Source of the DNA: Homarus americanus
Lineage: Eukaryota > Arthropoda > Malacostraca > Decapoda > Nephropidae
Assembly (NCBI RefSeq): GCF_018991925.1
Contig: NW_024724368.1
Coordinates: forward strand, 6,102,545-6,166,544
Direction: 5' to 3'
DNA: 64,000 nucleotides
Part shown: in pieces, positions 10,745 through 20,548 of the stretch
Numbering within the stretch: position 1 is the first letter of the stretch
Layout of the letters: each line of letters starts with the position of its first letter
The notes under the pieces: generated by a model
What the model was told of the DNA's origin: nothing
Database searches by the model: none
The model's input: only the letters and a program-made list of their open reading frames with translations
Made by a program: the position numbers and the translations under genes

Positions 10745-10790
10745 TTACACACACACACACATACACACGCACACACACACATACACAGAT
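10745..10790. repeat. (CA)n microsatellite
   Basis: An interrupted CA run of about 45 bp. Confidence 0.9.
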
Positions 10791-11344
10791 GAAGTATCAG
10801 ATTGCTTTATTGAGGACGTGATGAAAGATATTCCAGACGACAGGCGGTTCACTGCCATTGTGAACCACATAGTTGGGAATTATGTGTCATGAGTCCAACA
10901 TGTGGGCCGCTGTACCATCAATTGGCAGCAAAAGAACCAACAATGGACCGTAGTCTTTCCACACACATTTTAACGAGCAGTTCTAGTTCTCACATCCCTC
11001 GGTGTTCTACAGAAACTACTCACGACCAAGTGGGAATGACTGCTGCTGTACCATCAACAGAAACACGGTCATTACTCGGGCTCACTACAGTCTATTCAGT
11101 CAGTAGTTGGCTGCAGATTTTCAGTAAGAACCGATATGTGAACATATTAAGTGTAAATAATTATAATTTGCATAAGTACAAATTCTGGATTTTTTATATA
11201 GTTTTATAATTTACCAGTTTATTGTACATATTTTATTGTTGGCAAATATGTGATAAATTGTTGGGGCCCATTTCTTCTGTATAGTTATTTTCCATTTATT
11301 TCTGTATAAGTAAACTATCAGTCAGGGTAATTTTCTCCAAAATG
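10791..11344. other. Intergenic sequence left of the LINE fragment
   Basis: Mixed complexity and AT-rich after 11150. The short open frame at 10889-11209 shows no homology. Part of the right-hand end could be the 3' UTR of the minus-strand LINE at 11345-12136. Confidence 0.4.
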
Positions 11345-12135
11345 AAGTGTTCATCTACTTTAATGAAATGCCTGGGCTGCCTCGTTAATTATGATATTTG
11401 GTTACTTGTTCCACTCGTCCACTACTTTATTTCCAAGCCAATGTTTACCTATCTCGCGCCTATATCTAAATCTGTCTAATATAAACCCTCACTACGTCTT
11501 CTCTCTTGGTTAGATAGTTTGAGTACCTCTGTTATATCACCTTTGTTTAACCCTGACTTCCATTTATACGCCTCAATCATATCGCCTTTCACTCTACGTC
11601 TATCGAGTGAGTGCAAGTTCATATGCTTTAATCTGTCCCTATACTCAAGGTTCCTCATGTCCGGGATTAGTCTTGTCATCTTTCTTTGAATGCTTTTTAG
11701 GGATTCGATATCCATTCTGTAGTACAGTGATCAGAACTGAACTGGATAATCCAATTGAGGTCTTACAAGCGCAAGATATAATATAAGGATAACCTCGCTA
11801 GTCTTGTAACTAACACTCCTTTGTATGAACCCAAGTACTTTGTTAGCCTTGTTTCGAGCAAATACACATTGTTTACTTGGTTTAAGATTCCTACTTATCA
11901 TTACTCCTAAATCTTTTTATATTGCAACATTGTTCATCTGATATCTATTTTCTCTATTTATTTTTCCACATAAAATTTCATCTGCCATTTTTCAGATCAG
12001 AAGAAAAATTTGTTTAGATCTTCCTATAATTTTTCGGAGTCCTCGTCAGATTACACGGCCTATTTTAGTGTCGTCAGCAAATTTTCTTACATTCCTGTCT
12101 ACGCCTATATCTATGTCGTCAATGTATATAATAAT

Positions 12136-12136
<1 letters not shown>
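11345..12136 (-). mobile_element. 5'-truncated CR1/L2-like LINE: reverse transcriptase C-terminal part (broken)
   Basis: Read on the minus strand, the translation contains the RT catalytic block FADDTKIG (FADD codons at 12070-12081), preceded by IYIDDIDIGVDRNVRK. It is followed by KDLGVMISRNLKPSKQC, NKANKVLGFIQRSVSYK, ALVRPQLDYPVQF, then DIESLKSIQRKMTRLIPDM, LDRRRVKGDMIEAYK, and finally WLGNKVVDEWNK near 11405-11450. This is the order of the RT thumb and C-terminal region in CR1/L2-type non-LTR retrotransposons. It is dead. A TGA replaces the expected Trp after VQF, further stops and frame changes lie between 11930 and 12070, and the only clean open stretch is 11476-11715. The 5' end is cut off at the CA microsatellite starting about 12137. 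No endonuclease domain is present. Confidence 0.88.

Positions 12137-12167
<31 letters not shown>
12137..12167. repeat. (CA)n microsatellite
   Basis: About 30 bp of CA abutting the truncated 5' end of the LINE fragment, followed by CA-rich degenerate sequence to about 12212. Confidence 0.92.
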
Positions 12168-12171
<4 letters not shown>

Positions 12172-12262
12172 AGTACGTAGACACAAGCAAAGACACACTC
12201 AAACACACACACGTGAAACAAGTAACCTCGGTTGCCTATGGACGGAATTAAAAAATGAAAGT

Positions 12263-12334
12263 TAGCAGAGCGTGGTTTCGATCCACGGACCTCTGGGTTA
12301 TGGGCCCAGCACGCTTCCACTGCGCCACTCTGCT
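12263..12334 (-). tRNA. Initiator tRNA-Met (CAT)
   Basis: The 72-nt minus-strand cloverleaf matches the copy at 1870-1941 exactly. It has A1:U72, the anticodon stem GGG/CCC around CAT, T loop ATCGAAA and no intron. A T6 terminator lies just downstream on the minus strand (AAAAAA near 12250 on plus). It is paired with the plus-strand copy at 12788 with 453 bp between their 5' ends, so their upstream regions face each other. Confidence 0.95.
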
Positions 12335-12787
12335 GTATTAAGAGTTGTGATTCACTACATTGCTTTTTCAACACGAAGGATTGTTTCACACACTTTATAA
12401 ACACTACTGGCAGTACAAACAGCTACTTACATATACTTACGCTCTTATGATTAATCTTCAAACAACCTTTCTCGATGCTATCATTTATTAGAGATTACAT
12501 TAAATAGAATAAGTTCAGGGAAATTAACTTATCTCCAGCATCCTCAAGTGATACAGGGGAGGAAAAAATTCTTTCAGTGAGTGAGTCAGTCGGTTAAGTC
12601 AGCATTCATTGAGTTACTGAAGGCAATGAGTCCGTCGAATTATGTCTCAAGTAAAGAAAAATCCAACAACGACTCGGTGACGATAGCCAGCGGCAGCAGC
12701 ATGTAACACCTCACATGTATTAAACGTATTAAATATTACCTTGTATGTTAACATCAAATACTATCTAGTCTATTATACTTTATACAT
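12335..12787. other. Shared upstream region between divergent initiator tRNA genes
   Basis: 453 bp of mixed, mostly AT-rich sequence separating two head-to-head tRNA-Met genes. I see no shared motif in the two 5' flanks. Confidence 0.5.
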
Positions 12788-12859
12788 AGCAGAGTGGCGC
12801 AGAGGGAGCGTGCTGGGCCCATAACCCAGAGGTCCGTGGATCGAAACCACGCTCTGCTA
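12788..12859 (+). tRNA. Initiator tRNA-Met (CAT), D-loop variant
   Basis: 72-nt cloverleaf with acceptor AGCAGAG/CTCTGCT, anticodon CAT inside GGGCCCATAACCC, T loop ATCGAAA and discriminator A. It differs from the other two copies only in the D loop (AGAGGGA instead of AGTGGAA). The D stem and the GG pair are kept, so function is plausible. A T5 pol III terminator follows near 12866. The D-loop change lies within the A-box region and might alter promoter strength. Confidence 0.94.
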
Positions 12860-13140
12860 TACTTCCTTTTTAAGAATATGTTGGACAATTGTTTTCGCTG
12901 CAAATGTGTGAAAAAATAATAATTAATGGAATTGAACATTATAGGATGAAACTGCCCATTGGAAAAAAAAACTAGGGTCAGTTGTAACAAGGCAGCTGAT
13001 TGGTTGGCGGACGGACTTTGAAAGAACTACCGCAGGTATTAAATATTTAATATGTCGTATTTATATAGTCTAATAATTATAATTGAAGGATAATAACTTT
13101 TCTGTGTTCATCTCTGATAATTTCCGCACTTCAGGGAGTA
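12860..13140. other. AT-rich intergenic sequence
   Basis: Nothing recognised apart from the tRNA terminator at its left edge. Confidence 0.45.
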
Positions 13141-13143
13141 AAA

Positions 13144-13147
<4 letters not shown>

Positions 13148-13178
<31 letters not shown>
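13148..13178. repeat. (CA)n microsatellite
   Basis: About 30 bp of CA. Confidence 0.95.
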
Positions 13179-13180
<2 letters not shown>

Positions 13181-13204
13181 GTATTTCTAGGATCCAGGTT
13201 CAAA

Positions 13205-13636
13205 ATTGGGTTCTATTTAAGGACATAACCAATACCTCAACCGAATCTAACCCAACTGAACCATACCTTAACCTAACCTAACCAAACCCAACTGAACCAT
13301 ACCTTAACCTAACCTAACCAAACCTAACCCAACTGAACCATACCTTAACCTAACCTAACCAAACCTAACCCAACATAATCTAACCACACCTTAACCTAGC
13401 CTAACTAAACCTAACCCAACTGAACCATACCAACCTAACCTAACCAAATCTAACTGAACCTAACCTAACCTAAAAACCTAACCCAACTGAACCATACCTT
13501 AACCTAACCTAACCAAACCCAACTGAACCATACCTTAACCTAACCTAACCAAACCTAACCCAACTGAACCATACCTTAACCTAACCTAACCAAACCTAAC
13601 CCAACATAATCTAACCACACCTTAACCTAGCCTAAA
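13205..13636. repeat. CCTAA-type field with higher-order structure
   Basis: CCTAACCTAACC words alternate with CCAACTGAACCATACCTTAA in a composite unit. A longer block containing CATAATCTAACCACACC occurs twice, about 230 bp apart (about 13374 and 13604), which indicates segmental duplication inside the array. CCTAA is the complement of the arthropod telomere repeat TTAGG. Confidence 0.93.
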
Positions 13637-13679
13637 TTCTTGAGACAACACAGGATAGGTCTCATTACTGTAGTACACT

Positions 13680-14215
13680 TCATGGTAAGACATCGTAGTT
13701 CAACCCATGGTAGACTGAGAGGGTGTAATTTATGGTACTTAACGGATAATAGGGTATGGTAGTATTATTCATGGTAGTCCAATTTATAGAATGGTATGTG
13801 GACTGTGATGGCGTATATAATGGTAGTAATAGGAAACTGTTGTGGGTCATGGTAGTACAGACTTTGCTAGTTATGGTTAGCTTTGGTAGTTCCAGTTATG
13901 GGAGGTTATGTGAATTCATGGTAGTGTAAAATATGGTAAATCATGCAGACTGTGATGGTATAAACATATCTTGGTGTAAAGGAAAACAATTTTGGAGGTC
14001 ATGGTGATGGTAGCACAATAATGGTAGTACAGATTATGGGAGTATAGATAATGGTTTTAAAGATCATGCTAGTACAATTGATGGTAGTACAGATCATGGT
14101 AATATAAATCATGGTAGTACATGTTATGGCAGTACAGATAATGGTAGTAGAAGTTATCACAATACAAATAATGGTTGTACAGGTTATGGTAGTACTAGTC
14201 ATGGCAGGTCATGGT
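13680..14215. repeat. ATGGTAGTACAGRT minisatellite
   Basis: Strongly degenerate on the left (13680-13970), becoming regular about 15-bp units of AATGGTAGTACAGAT on the right (14010-14215). The Thr/Ile-rich minus-strand open frame is the repeat in translation. Confidence 0.9.
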
Positions 14216-14314
14216 AGCGAAGGTTAAGGTCCTCACGTATCCTTGTTCCCACGGTGTAGGAAGCGTGCAGGAGATGGCCAGCCCAGCACGAAGACGAGGA
14301 GGCTGCTGTGTTGT

Positions 14315-14395
14315 GGTAGTAGTGGTGGTAGTGGTGGTGGTAGTGGTAATAGTGAGGGTAGTAGTAGTGGTGGTGGTTGTGATAAGTGATGGTAA
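14315..14395. repeat. (GTA/GTG)n simple repeat
   Basis: A run of GTAGTGGTGGTA-type triplets. It produces poly-valine or poly-threonine frames. Confidence 0.9.
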
Positions 14396-14409
14396 TAATT
14401 TTAATTTAA

Positions 14410-14640
14410 TTAATTTTGCCACAGCAGCTAGTTCATTGTGCACCCCCACACTCATCCTGTGATCGGTAGCGCAAAAGGATTACAGAGTAGAGGTCCTATG
14501 GATGTGTATAACAGTCCCCAGTGGTCAGGATAGTACTGAATGTTAGGGAGTACTTCAAATACATTCTTTGTTTAGTTCTGTTTATAGAGGTTCTGAGTAT
14601 GAATGTCTGTCTGACTGAGGTATGTGGTCCAATTTTTCAG
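14410..14640 (+). repeat. R1 dispersed repeat
   Basis: TTTTGCCACAGCAGCTAG, GTGCACCCCCACACTCATCC, GGTAGCGCAAAAGGATTACA, GTGTATAACAGTCCCCAGTG and GGTCAGGATAGTACTGAATG are present in the same order as at 10290 and 52395. As at 52395, it is preceded by a low-complexity T- or TAA-rich stretch. Confidence 0.9.
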
Positions 14641-15040
14641 TTCAAGTTTGTATTTCCGGTACCATTGTTGTTATCTACCGTCGGTTAGTATGCTATTTTG
14701 ACTCTCTGTCTGTCTCTCTGTCTGTCTGTCACGATTTATCTATCTGTAGGCACACGTTAACTCTCTGTAATCAAAAAACGTCTGACTTGTTTTGTGAATT
14801 TTGGAAAACTGTCCTAGAAATTTCATCAGAATATCACGAATCATAATACAAATGGCGTATGTGTCCAAGATGGGTCCACTGTGACGGCTACTGGCAGGGT
14901 TGTGGCCTCGTGTTGTGCTGTAACCGGGGATACTTGTGCCATCTTCACCTGTTGTGTTCCTCACCTTACTGAAAGTGACGGAAATAATTGATATGCTTTG
15001 TGAGAGAATCTTAGGGTTAAAGAAACACACACGAACAGAT
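14641..15040. other. Lower-copy intergenic sequence
   Basis: Contains a short (TCTG)n patch near 14705-14730. No gene recognised. Confidence 0.45.
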
Positions 15041-15045
15041 AGACA

Positions 15046-15076
15046 GATACATACATACATACATACATACATACAT
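15046..15076. repeat. (ATAC)n microsatellite
   Basis: About seven CATA units. Confidence 0.92.
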
Positions 15077-15130
15077 AACAAAAATATACATGTAAAATGC
15101 CAGATAAGATAATTATTTCCTTACACAAAA

Positions 15131-15200
15131 TCCACCTCCCCCACCCCCCTCCTGCCCCCACCCCCCCTCCCTGCCCCCCCTCCTGCCCCCCCCCCAAAAA
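15131..15200. repeat. C-rich tract
   Basis: CCCCCCTCCTGCC-type repeats with C runs of 6-9, ending in an A run. Confidence 0.92.
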
Positions 15201-15371
15201 AAGACTAAGCAAACTCGGGCCGTATCCTGGTGTCACCTGAGGAACCCTGCATCACCTGTCCTAATTACTGTGGCTGCACCTTTCTTGCTTCACCTAATGA
15301 GTCTATAATCAACAGGTTCATTACTAATTAATATTCCCGTTGATTCTAGTTAATGTTTTTATATGGACACT

Positions 15372-15828
15372 GGATGATGAGAGAGTGGATGATGATAGGG
15401 TGGATGATGATAGGGTGGATGATGATAGGGTGGATGATGAGAGAGTGGATGATGATAGGGTGGATGATGAGAGAGTGGATGATGAGTGGATGATGATGGG
15501 GTGGATGATGGAGGGTGGACTGAGAGTGGATGATGAGAGAGTGGATGATGAGAGAGTGGATGATGAGAGAGTGGATGATGAGAGAGTGGATGATGAGAGA
15601 GTGGATGATGAGAGAGTGGATGATGAGAGGGTGGATGATGAGGGAGTGGATGATGATAGGGTGGATGATGAGAGAGTGGATGATGAGAGAGTGGATGATG
15701 AGACAGTGGATGATGATAGAATGGGTGATGATTGGGTGGATGATGAGAGAGTGGATGATGAGAGAGTGGATGATGAGAGAGTGGATGATGATAGGGTGGA
15801 TGATGATAGGGTGGATGATGAGAGAACC
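15372..15828. repeat. 15-bp minisatellite GTGGATGATGAGAGA, about 30 copies
   Basis: Units of GTGGATGATGAGAGA or GTGGATGATGATAGG keep a 15-bp period with one disrupted stretch at 15488-15530. Because 15 is a multiple of three, frames stay open on both strands: VDDER and REWMM frames on plus, and a SLIIH/PIIIH frame on minus. The 197-aa frame at 15340-15933 is therefore not evidence of a gene. Confidence 0.95.
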
Positions 15829-16091
15829 GAGAATAATAATCAAAGTCGAGCGGATGTAAAAGCTAATCTACTGAAGGCTATGGTGAGGTTAACGCCGAAA
15901 TATAACCGGACGAGGATGTTAATTGAATGGTAAATGTTCTTGTGGGTTTTATCGTCAACAGGATGGCTGGAAGTACTATACCTGGATAATGTACACTTTT
16001 ATTGTATGACCTAAAAATATGTACTGTACCTGTGTTAATATTTATAAAGGATGTAACTGAATTAGGAGTTTTTATTCACACACATGCATTC

Positions 16092-16095
<4 letters not shown>

Positions 16096-16143
<48 letters not shown>
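16096..16143. repeat. (CA)n microsatellite
   Basis: About 46 bp of CA. Confidence 0.96.
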
Positions 16144-16148
<5 letters not shown>

Positions 16149-16329
16149 TCAGGGTGGCGGGGTGTAGTGGCCACATGATGGGTGTAGCCCCTTATTTTAG
16201 TGTCAGTGTACGCGTGACTCGGTGTAGTGGTGGAGGGTGTGAGGACCTACACCCATTCTCCCGATAATTAGGGTGTGGGTGTAATGGGCCTTCCTGTGGG
16301 TGCGGATCACTCGCAATTGTAGAGACACA

Positions 16330-16640
16330 GCTGGGGTGGTGGTTGTGGTGACGTCATAAGCACGGGAGTGGTGGTGTTGTGGTGGTTGTGGTGACGCCAT
16401 AAGGAAGGGATAGTGGTGATGTGGTGGTGGTTGTGGTGACATCATATGGACGGGATAGTGGTGATGTGGTGGTGGTAGTGGTGACATCATATGGACGGGA
16501 TAGTGGTGATGTGGTGGTGGTTGTGGTGACATCATAAGGACGGGATAGTGGTGGCGGTGACATCATAAGCTCGGGAGGGGTGGTTGTGATGACCATAAGG
16601 AAGGGATAATGGTGGTGTGGTTGTTGTGGTGACGTCATTA
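16330..16640. repeat. 45-bp minisatellite, about 7 copies
   Basis: The unit contains GTGACATCATATGGACGGGA followed by TAGTGGTGATGTGGTGGTGG. ATCATATGGA recurs at 16441 and 16486, a 45-bp period. The outer copies are diverged and shorter. Confidence 0.92.
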
Positions 16641-16694
16641 GCCCTTGATAGTGGTGGTACTGTGAGTTTTGGAGGTTGTCATATCATCATGTTA

Positions 16695-16885
16695 ACAAGG
16701 AGGTGGTGGTTGTATTTGTGATAGTGATGGTAGTCATGATGATAGTTGCAGTAGTGGAAATGATGGTGGTTATAGTAGTGGAGGTGGTGGTGGTGTGGGA
16801 GCCCAAGCTGGCAGATGGTGATGGCCGGGGAGGAGCGTGATGATGATTGTGGTGATAGTGGTGGTGGTGGTGGTGGTCGTGACAC
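16695..16885. repeat. GTGGTG/GATGGT simple repeat
   Basis: Degenerate GTGGTGG and GATGATAGT units. His-rich frames on the minus strand are translations of it. Confidence 0.88.
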
Positions 16886-16889
16886 CCTC

Positions 16890-18045
16890 CTCCGGCTCCG
16901 CCATGATCGTCTCCGTAATTAGTGATTCGTGAAATTAGCAATTCGTGATTTCCAAAGTAGCAATTTCATGGTTGTTGTTGCCATTGACAAACTTATAAAT
17001 GGCCCCTGAGGGAACACCTCCTGTGTCTCTCGAGTTGTTTGTTTGTCTTATAAAGGTTATAGTATAGTGTATGATGTTGATCAGCTCCTTGGTGCAGAAG
17101 CGTGAGAGTTCCTGACGGTGAACTGAGACATTTCTTTCACACGATCCAGGTTTTACCCCCTGATGAAAGCTGGGGTCTCCACCGTCCTATCATCAGCCTC
17201 TAATTATCACGAATTTTAAGGTGTTCTCCATCATCCTTCGCTAAAATAAAATATTTCATGCGGCGGGGTACATGTGACCCGCCGTCCAGACCAGCCACGA
17301 CTGCAGTATCTTTAAGGACCTTGATCACCAGATGCCCTCACAGATTAATTTGCTGCAGAACGATGCTCTACTGCTGCCCACAACTTCTCAGTTTGGGCTC
17401 TTGTGAGCAGATGCCATAAGGGTGAAAAACTGGCTGCTCCAGCGCGGTGATGAAGCCTTTTAACATAATCAAATTGAAGTAAATGTCCAACGTGGTTGAA
17501 TTTACCAACTGAGTTTAGTCCTGTTCGGGAGTGTTTAACTTGAGAGAATCTTGGTTGATGTGTTGTCTTCCGAGACCTGTCAACGTCCTGTGCGTCCCAC
17601 CACAGATATAAGTCATAAACAAGCGCTAAACAGCGTCCAGGAGGCCAAGAGGAGGCCCCTGGAGCCGTAAAGAGGTGAGAGTGAACGAAGGGTGAAGAAA
17701 GTCTCGTGGCAGTGTGTAGCCGTGATCAGTAGCTGCTGGACGCTCAAACACTGCGGCTCCTCCTCCACTGCCCGAGTAATCCTCCCCGCCAGGTCGTACT
17801 TAACAAGCCAAAAACCATAATTATCTTGCAAGTTTTTTTATTGCATCTCGCTGGGTGATATTAAGGAGGAGGCGAAGTTCTATTCTGGAGGCTCCCGTAA
17901 CGCCGAGGGGTGGGGTGGGGGGCCCTGATGACCCAGCTGGATTCTATATATCATAAAGTTTATGGCGTACACCAGGCCTGTAATTACCGCTCCTGGGTCC
18001 CATCATATTTCTCTCTGTGTTAAAAGATATGTACTTCTCTCTCTC
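16890..18045. other. Lower-copy, higher-complexity stretch
   Basis: About 1.1 kb with little tandem repetition, one of the better candidates for unique sequence in the window. The minus-strand open frame 17613-17831 (72 aa, starting MQDNYGFWLVKYDLAGR) has mixed composition but no family I recognise. It could be chance or part of an exon. Confidence 0.45.
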
Positions 18046-18131
18046 TCTCTCATCTGACGTTATCATCTATATAAGAAAGAGAAAAACTATATGCTGACCT
18101 CTTGAGACGATGTATGTATGTATGTATGTAC

Positions 18132-18450
18132 ATGTGGTGTAATAGTCAACATTCTCGCCTCGCACGCGAGCGGACCCGGGTTCGATACCCGGGAGAGTGA
18201 AACTTCGGGCAAGTTTCTGTGAGCCATTTGCCTCTGTCTACCCAGCAGTAATTGGGGACCTGGATGTTAATCGATTTGCGGATCGTATTCCGGTCTTCAC
18301 GGACTATTCCTTGACACTGGGTCATACAGCTCGTTAACTTAGGGTGTGGTTGTTGTGTTGGCGACAGCTTCTACACCTTAAACAAATTCACGCCTAGGTG
18401 GCCCTTGGGCCGGCCATCCTCGTTACACGAGGGGCAACCGTTATTATTAT
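18132..18450 (+). mobile_element. tRNA-derived SINE
   Basis: The head is a degenerate tRNA: TGTGGTGTAATAGTCAACA as A box, anticodon-like stem CTCGC/GCGAG around CTCGCAC, and B box GGGTTCGATACCC. The body continues GTCTACCCAGCAGTAATTGG, GGACCTGGATGTTAATCGAT, and a GC-rich palindromic block CCTTGGGCCGGCCATCCTCG near 18400-18422. The tail is (TTA/TATG)-rich and merges with (GTAT)n. The head is flanked on the left by (GTAT)n (18108-18130) and the tail on the right by GTATGTATGTACG (about 18452), which could be a target duplication or part of the tail microsatellite. The cloverleaf is too poor for a working tRNA-Ala. Confidence 0.8.
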
Positions 18451-18661
18451 AGTATGTATGTATGTACGTTAAAGCAATGAATACTGAGAGTGAATATGGA
18501 GTGGTAGAGATGGAGTGGTGGAGGTGGAGTAGTAGAGAGGAGTGGAGATGGAGTAGTGGGGGTGGATTGGTGGGGGTGAATTGGTGGAGGTATTAAGGGG
18601 ATACACCAACCGGTCGCTAAATGTTCCAACGCTTGAACTCATGATCATGTAATACTGAATA

Positions 18662-18663
<2 letters not shown>

Positions 18664-18754
<91 letters not shown>
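18664..18754. repeat. (CT)n microsatellite
   Basis: About 90 bp of CT with one CC interruption near 18706. Confidence 0.97.
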
Positions 18755-18757
<3 letters not shown>

Positions 18758-18851
18758 TTCTCTCTCTCTTCATCATTAACAACAATGACCACCAGGTCAA
18801 TCACATCTACTCAACAAAACAAACGATTCATGTTTTACTAATATTACTTTT

Positions 18852-18856
<5 letters not shown>

Positions 18857-18896
<40 letters not shown>
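18857..18896. repeat. (GT)n microsatellite
   Basis: About 40 bp of GT. Confidence 0.96.
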
Positions 18897-18897
<1 letters not shown>

Positions 18898-19011
18898 AGG
18901 ATATTACCTGAGCGTGATGAAGGTAATAACCAGCACAGGTAACATTCAAAGCTGTGATTACCAAATATGGAAGTGACATAACTGAACCACACCTTTGTGC
19001 TGTATTTTTCA

Positions 19012-19085
19012 TATTATTATTATCGATACTTTTGTTATTGTTATTGTTCGTATTGTTATTATTATTGTTGTTGTTGTTGTTGTTT
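19012..19085. repeat. (TTA/TTG)n microsatellite
   Basis: ATTATT, TTATTG and TTGTTG blocks. Confidence 0.9.
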
Positions 19086-19089
19086 ATAT

Positions 19090-19360
19090 ATTTTTACGGT
19101 AAACTATAATATAGGATTAAGTCGGTGATCTGAAACATTTATCAACCCGTAAATAAAAATATTGAACGGACGTATTTATTTAACTGAAGCTTCAGGGTCG
19201 AACATTAATTAAACCGAAAATATAATGATTTGACACATTAATTAAACCGAAACATTATTGATGGGACTGGATATATTTACCTGAATTCCGGATGAGATGA
19301 AATTCCTCTCTGAAAAACATTTAAAAGAGAAGCAAAATAAAAGTGCCTAAGATTATGTCA
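19090..19360. other. AT-rich intergenic sequence
   Basis: Near-duplicate words (CATTAATTAAACCGAAA at about 19203 and 19235) suggest a short local duplication. Otherwise nothing recognised. Confidence 0.5.
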
Positions 19361-19374
19361 TGGTTGCGTTTGTG

Positions 19375-19798
19375 CCTGGCTGGTCGTGCGTCTGGCTGGT
19401 CGTGCGCCTGGCTGGTCGTGCGTCTGGCTGGTCGTGCGTCTGGCTGGTCGTGCGTCTGGCTGGTCGCCTGGCTGGTCGCGTGCGCCGTGCGTGTGGCGTC
19501 GTGCGTGGCTGGTCGTGCGTGTGGCTGGTCGCGGCGTGTGGCTGGTCATTGCGTGGCTGGTCGTGCGTGTGGCTGTGTGCGTGGCGTCGCTGGCTCGTGC
19601 GTGTGGCTGGTCGTGCGTGTGGCGGCTGGTCGTGCGTGTGGCTGCGTGCGTGTCGTGCGTGGCTGGTCGTGCGTGTGGCTGGTCTGCGTCTGGCTGGTCG
19701 TGCGTCTGGCTGGCTGGTCGTACCTGGCTGGTCGTGCGTCTGGCTGGTCGTGCGTCTGGCTGGTCGTGCGTCTGGCTGGTCGTGCGTCCGGCTTGTCA
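19375..19798. repeat. 16-bp GC-rich minisatellite GTCGTGCGTCTGGCTG
   Basis: About 26 units. The edges are regular (CTGGCTGGTCGTGCGT) and the middle (19475-19680) is degenerate with GTGTGG replacing GTCTGG. It is rich in CpG compared with its AT-rich flanks. Open frames in all three plus frames and on the minus strand reflect the repeat. Confidence 0.95.
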
Positions 19799-19900
19799 TA
19801 TGGAAAGTATAAACTCCTCACATGGAGAAGAACAGTGTCGGTGAGTCAGTGAAGGACGCCGCCCAGTGTTTGAGCTGACTGATGCCAACCAAAATATAAT

Positions 19901-19992
19901 GAGCTCACCTGATGATTAACCCTATGTTTATTTAACCTAATCTAACCTAACCTAACCTAGATTAAACTGGAGGGTTAATGTTGAGGTGATCC
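19901..19992. mobile_element. FB-TTAGG foldback element, short copy
   Basis: Left arm GCTCACCTGATGATTAACCC, centre AACCTAATCTAACCTAACC, right arm GGGTTAATGTTGAGGTGATC. The arms are complementary across CACCTGATGATTAACCC/GGGTTAATGTTGAGGTG with few mismatches. Confidence 0.75.
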
Positions 19993-20149
19993 ACATAAAG
20001 GTCCAAAGGTAATTTCTGTTACTCTGTCGTAAGAATAAAATAAAGTAGACTAAAATAATTGAATAAATCTGATACTTTCTTCAGATATTTTAACTTTTTA
20101 CTTTATTTTTCTTACACACTTCTTGTCACTTCAAGAATGGGCTGCGTCA

Positions 20150-20385
20150 TTGTGTGTGTGTGTGTATGTAATTGCGTGCGTGTGTATGTGCGTGTGCGTG
20201 TGCGTGTGTGTGCGTGTGTGTTTTTAATTGTGTGCGTGTGCCCTTAATTATGTGCATGTGTTTGTGTGTGTGTGTGTAATTGTGTGCGTGTCTGTAAATA
20301 CATCCGTGTGTGTGTGTGTATGTGTAATTTTATGTAGGTGTGTGTGTGTGTGTTGTGTGTGTATTTACATATCTGTCTGTGTGTG
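20150..20385. repeat. Cryptic GT/GC-rich simple sequence
   Basis: GTGTGTGCGTGTGCGTG blocks are separated by AATTGTGTGCGTG-type spacers. Confidence 0.88.
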
Positions 20386-20548
20386 CATGATCTCACCAGA
20401 AGGGAAAGTGTACAGTTGGTGGGAGGATTAAATAGTGACAGAGCAGTAGAGGCGATTTAAACAATATATACTTTAAGTCTATATATATATATATTAATAA
20501 AGAATAAGATTGTATCGCTTTAAAGTGTTTTATTTTACATGGTACTTA

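Noticed and set aside
15340..15933. 197-aa acidic repeat protein (VDDER)n
   Set aside because: The 15-bp repeat keeps several frames open on both strands at once. There is no flanking coding sequence.
18132..18200. Functional tRNA-Ala (CGC)
   Set aside because: Only the anticodon-like and T stems pair well. The acceptor and D arms do not, and a SINE body follows.
19343..19852. 169-aa Trp/Cys-rich frame
   Set aside because: It is the 16-bp GC-rich minisatellite in translation, with overlapping frames on the minus strand.
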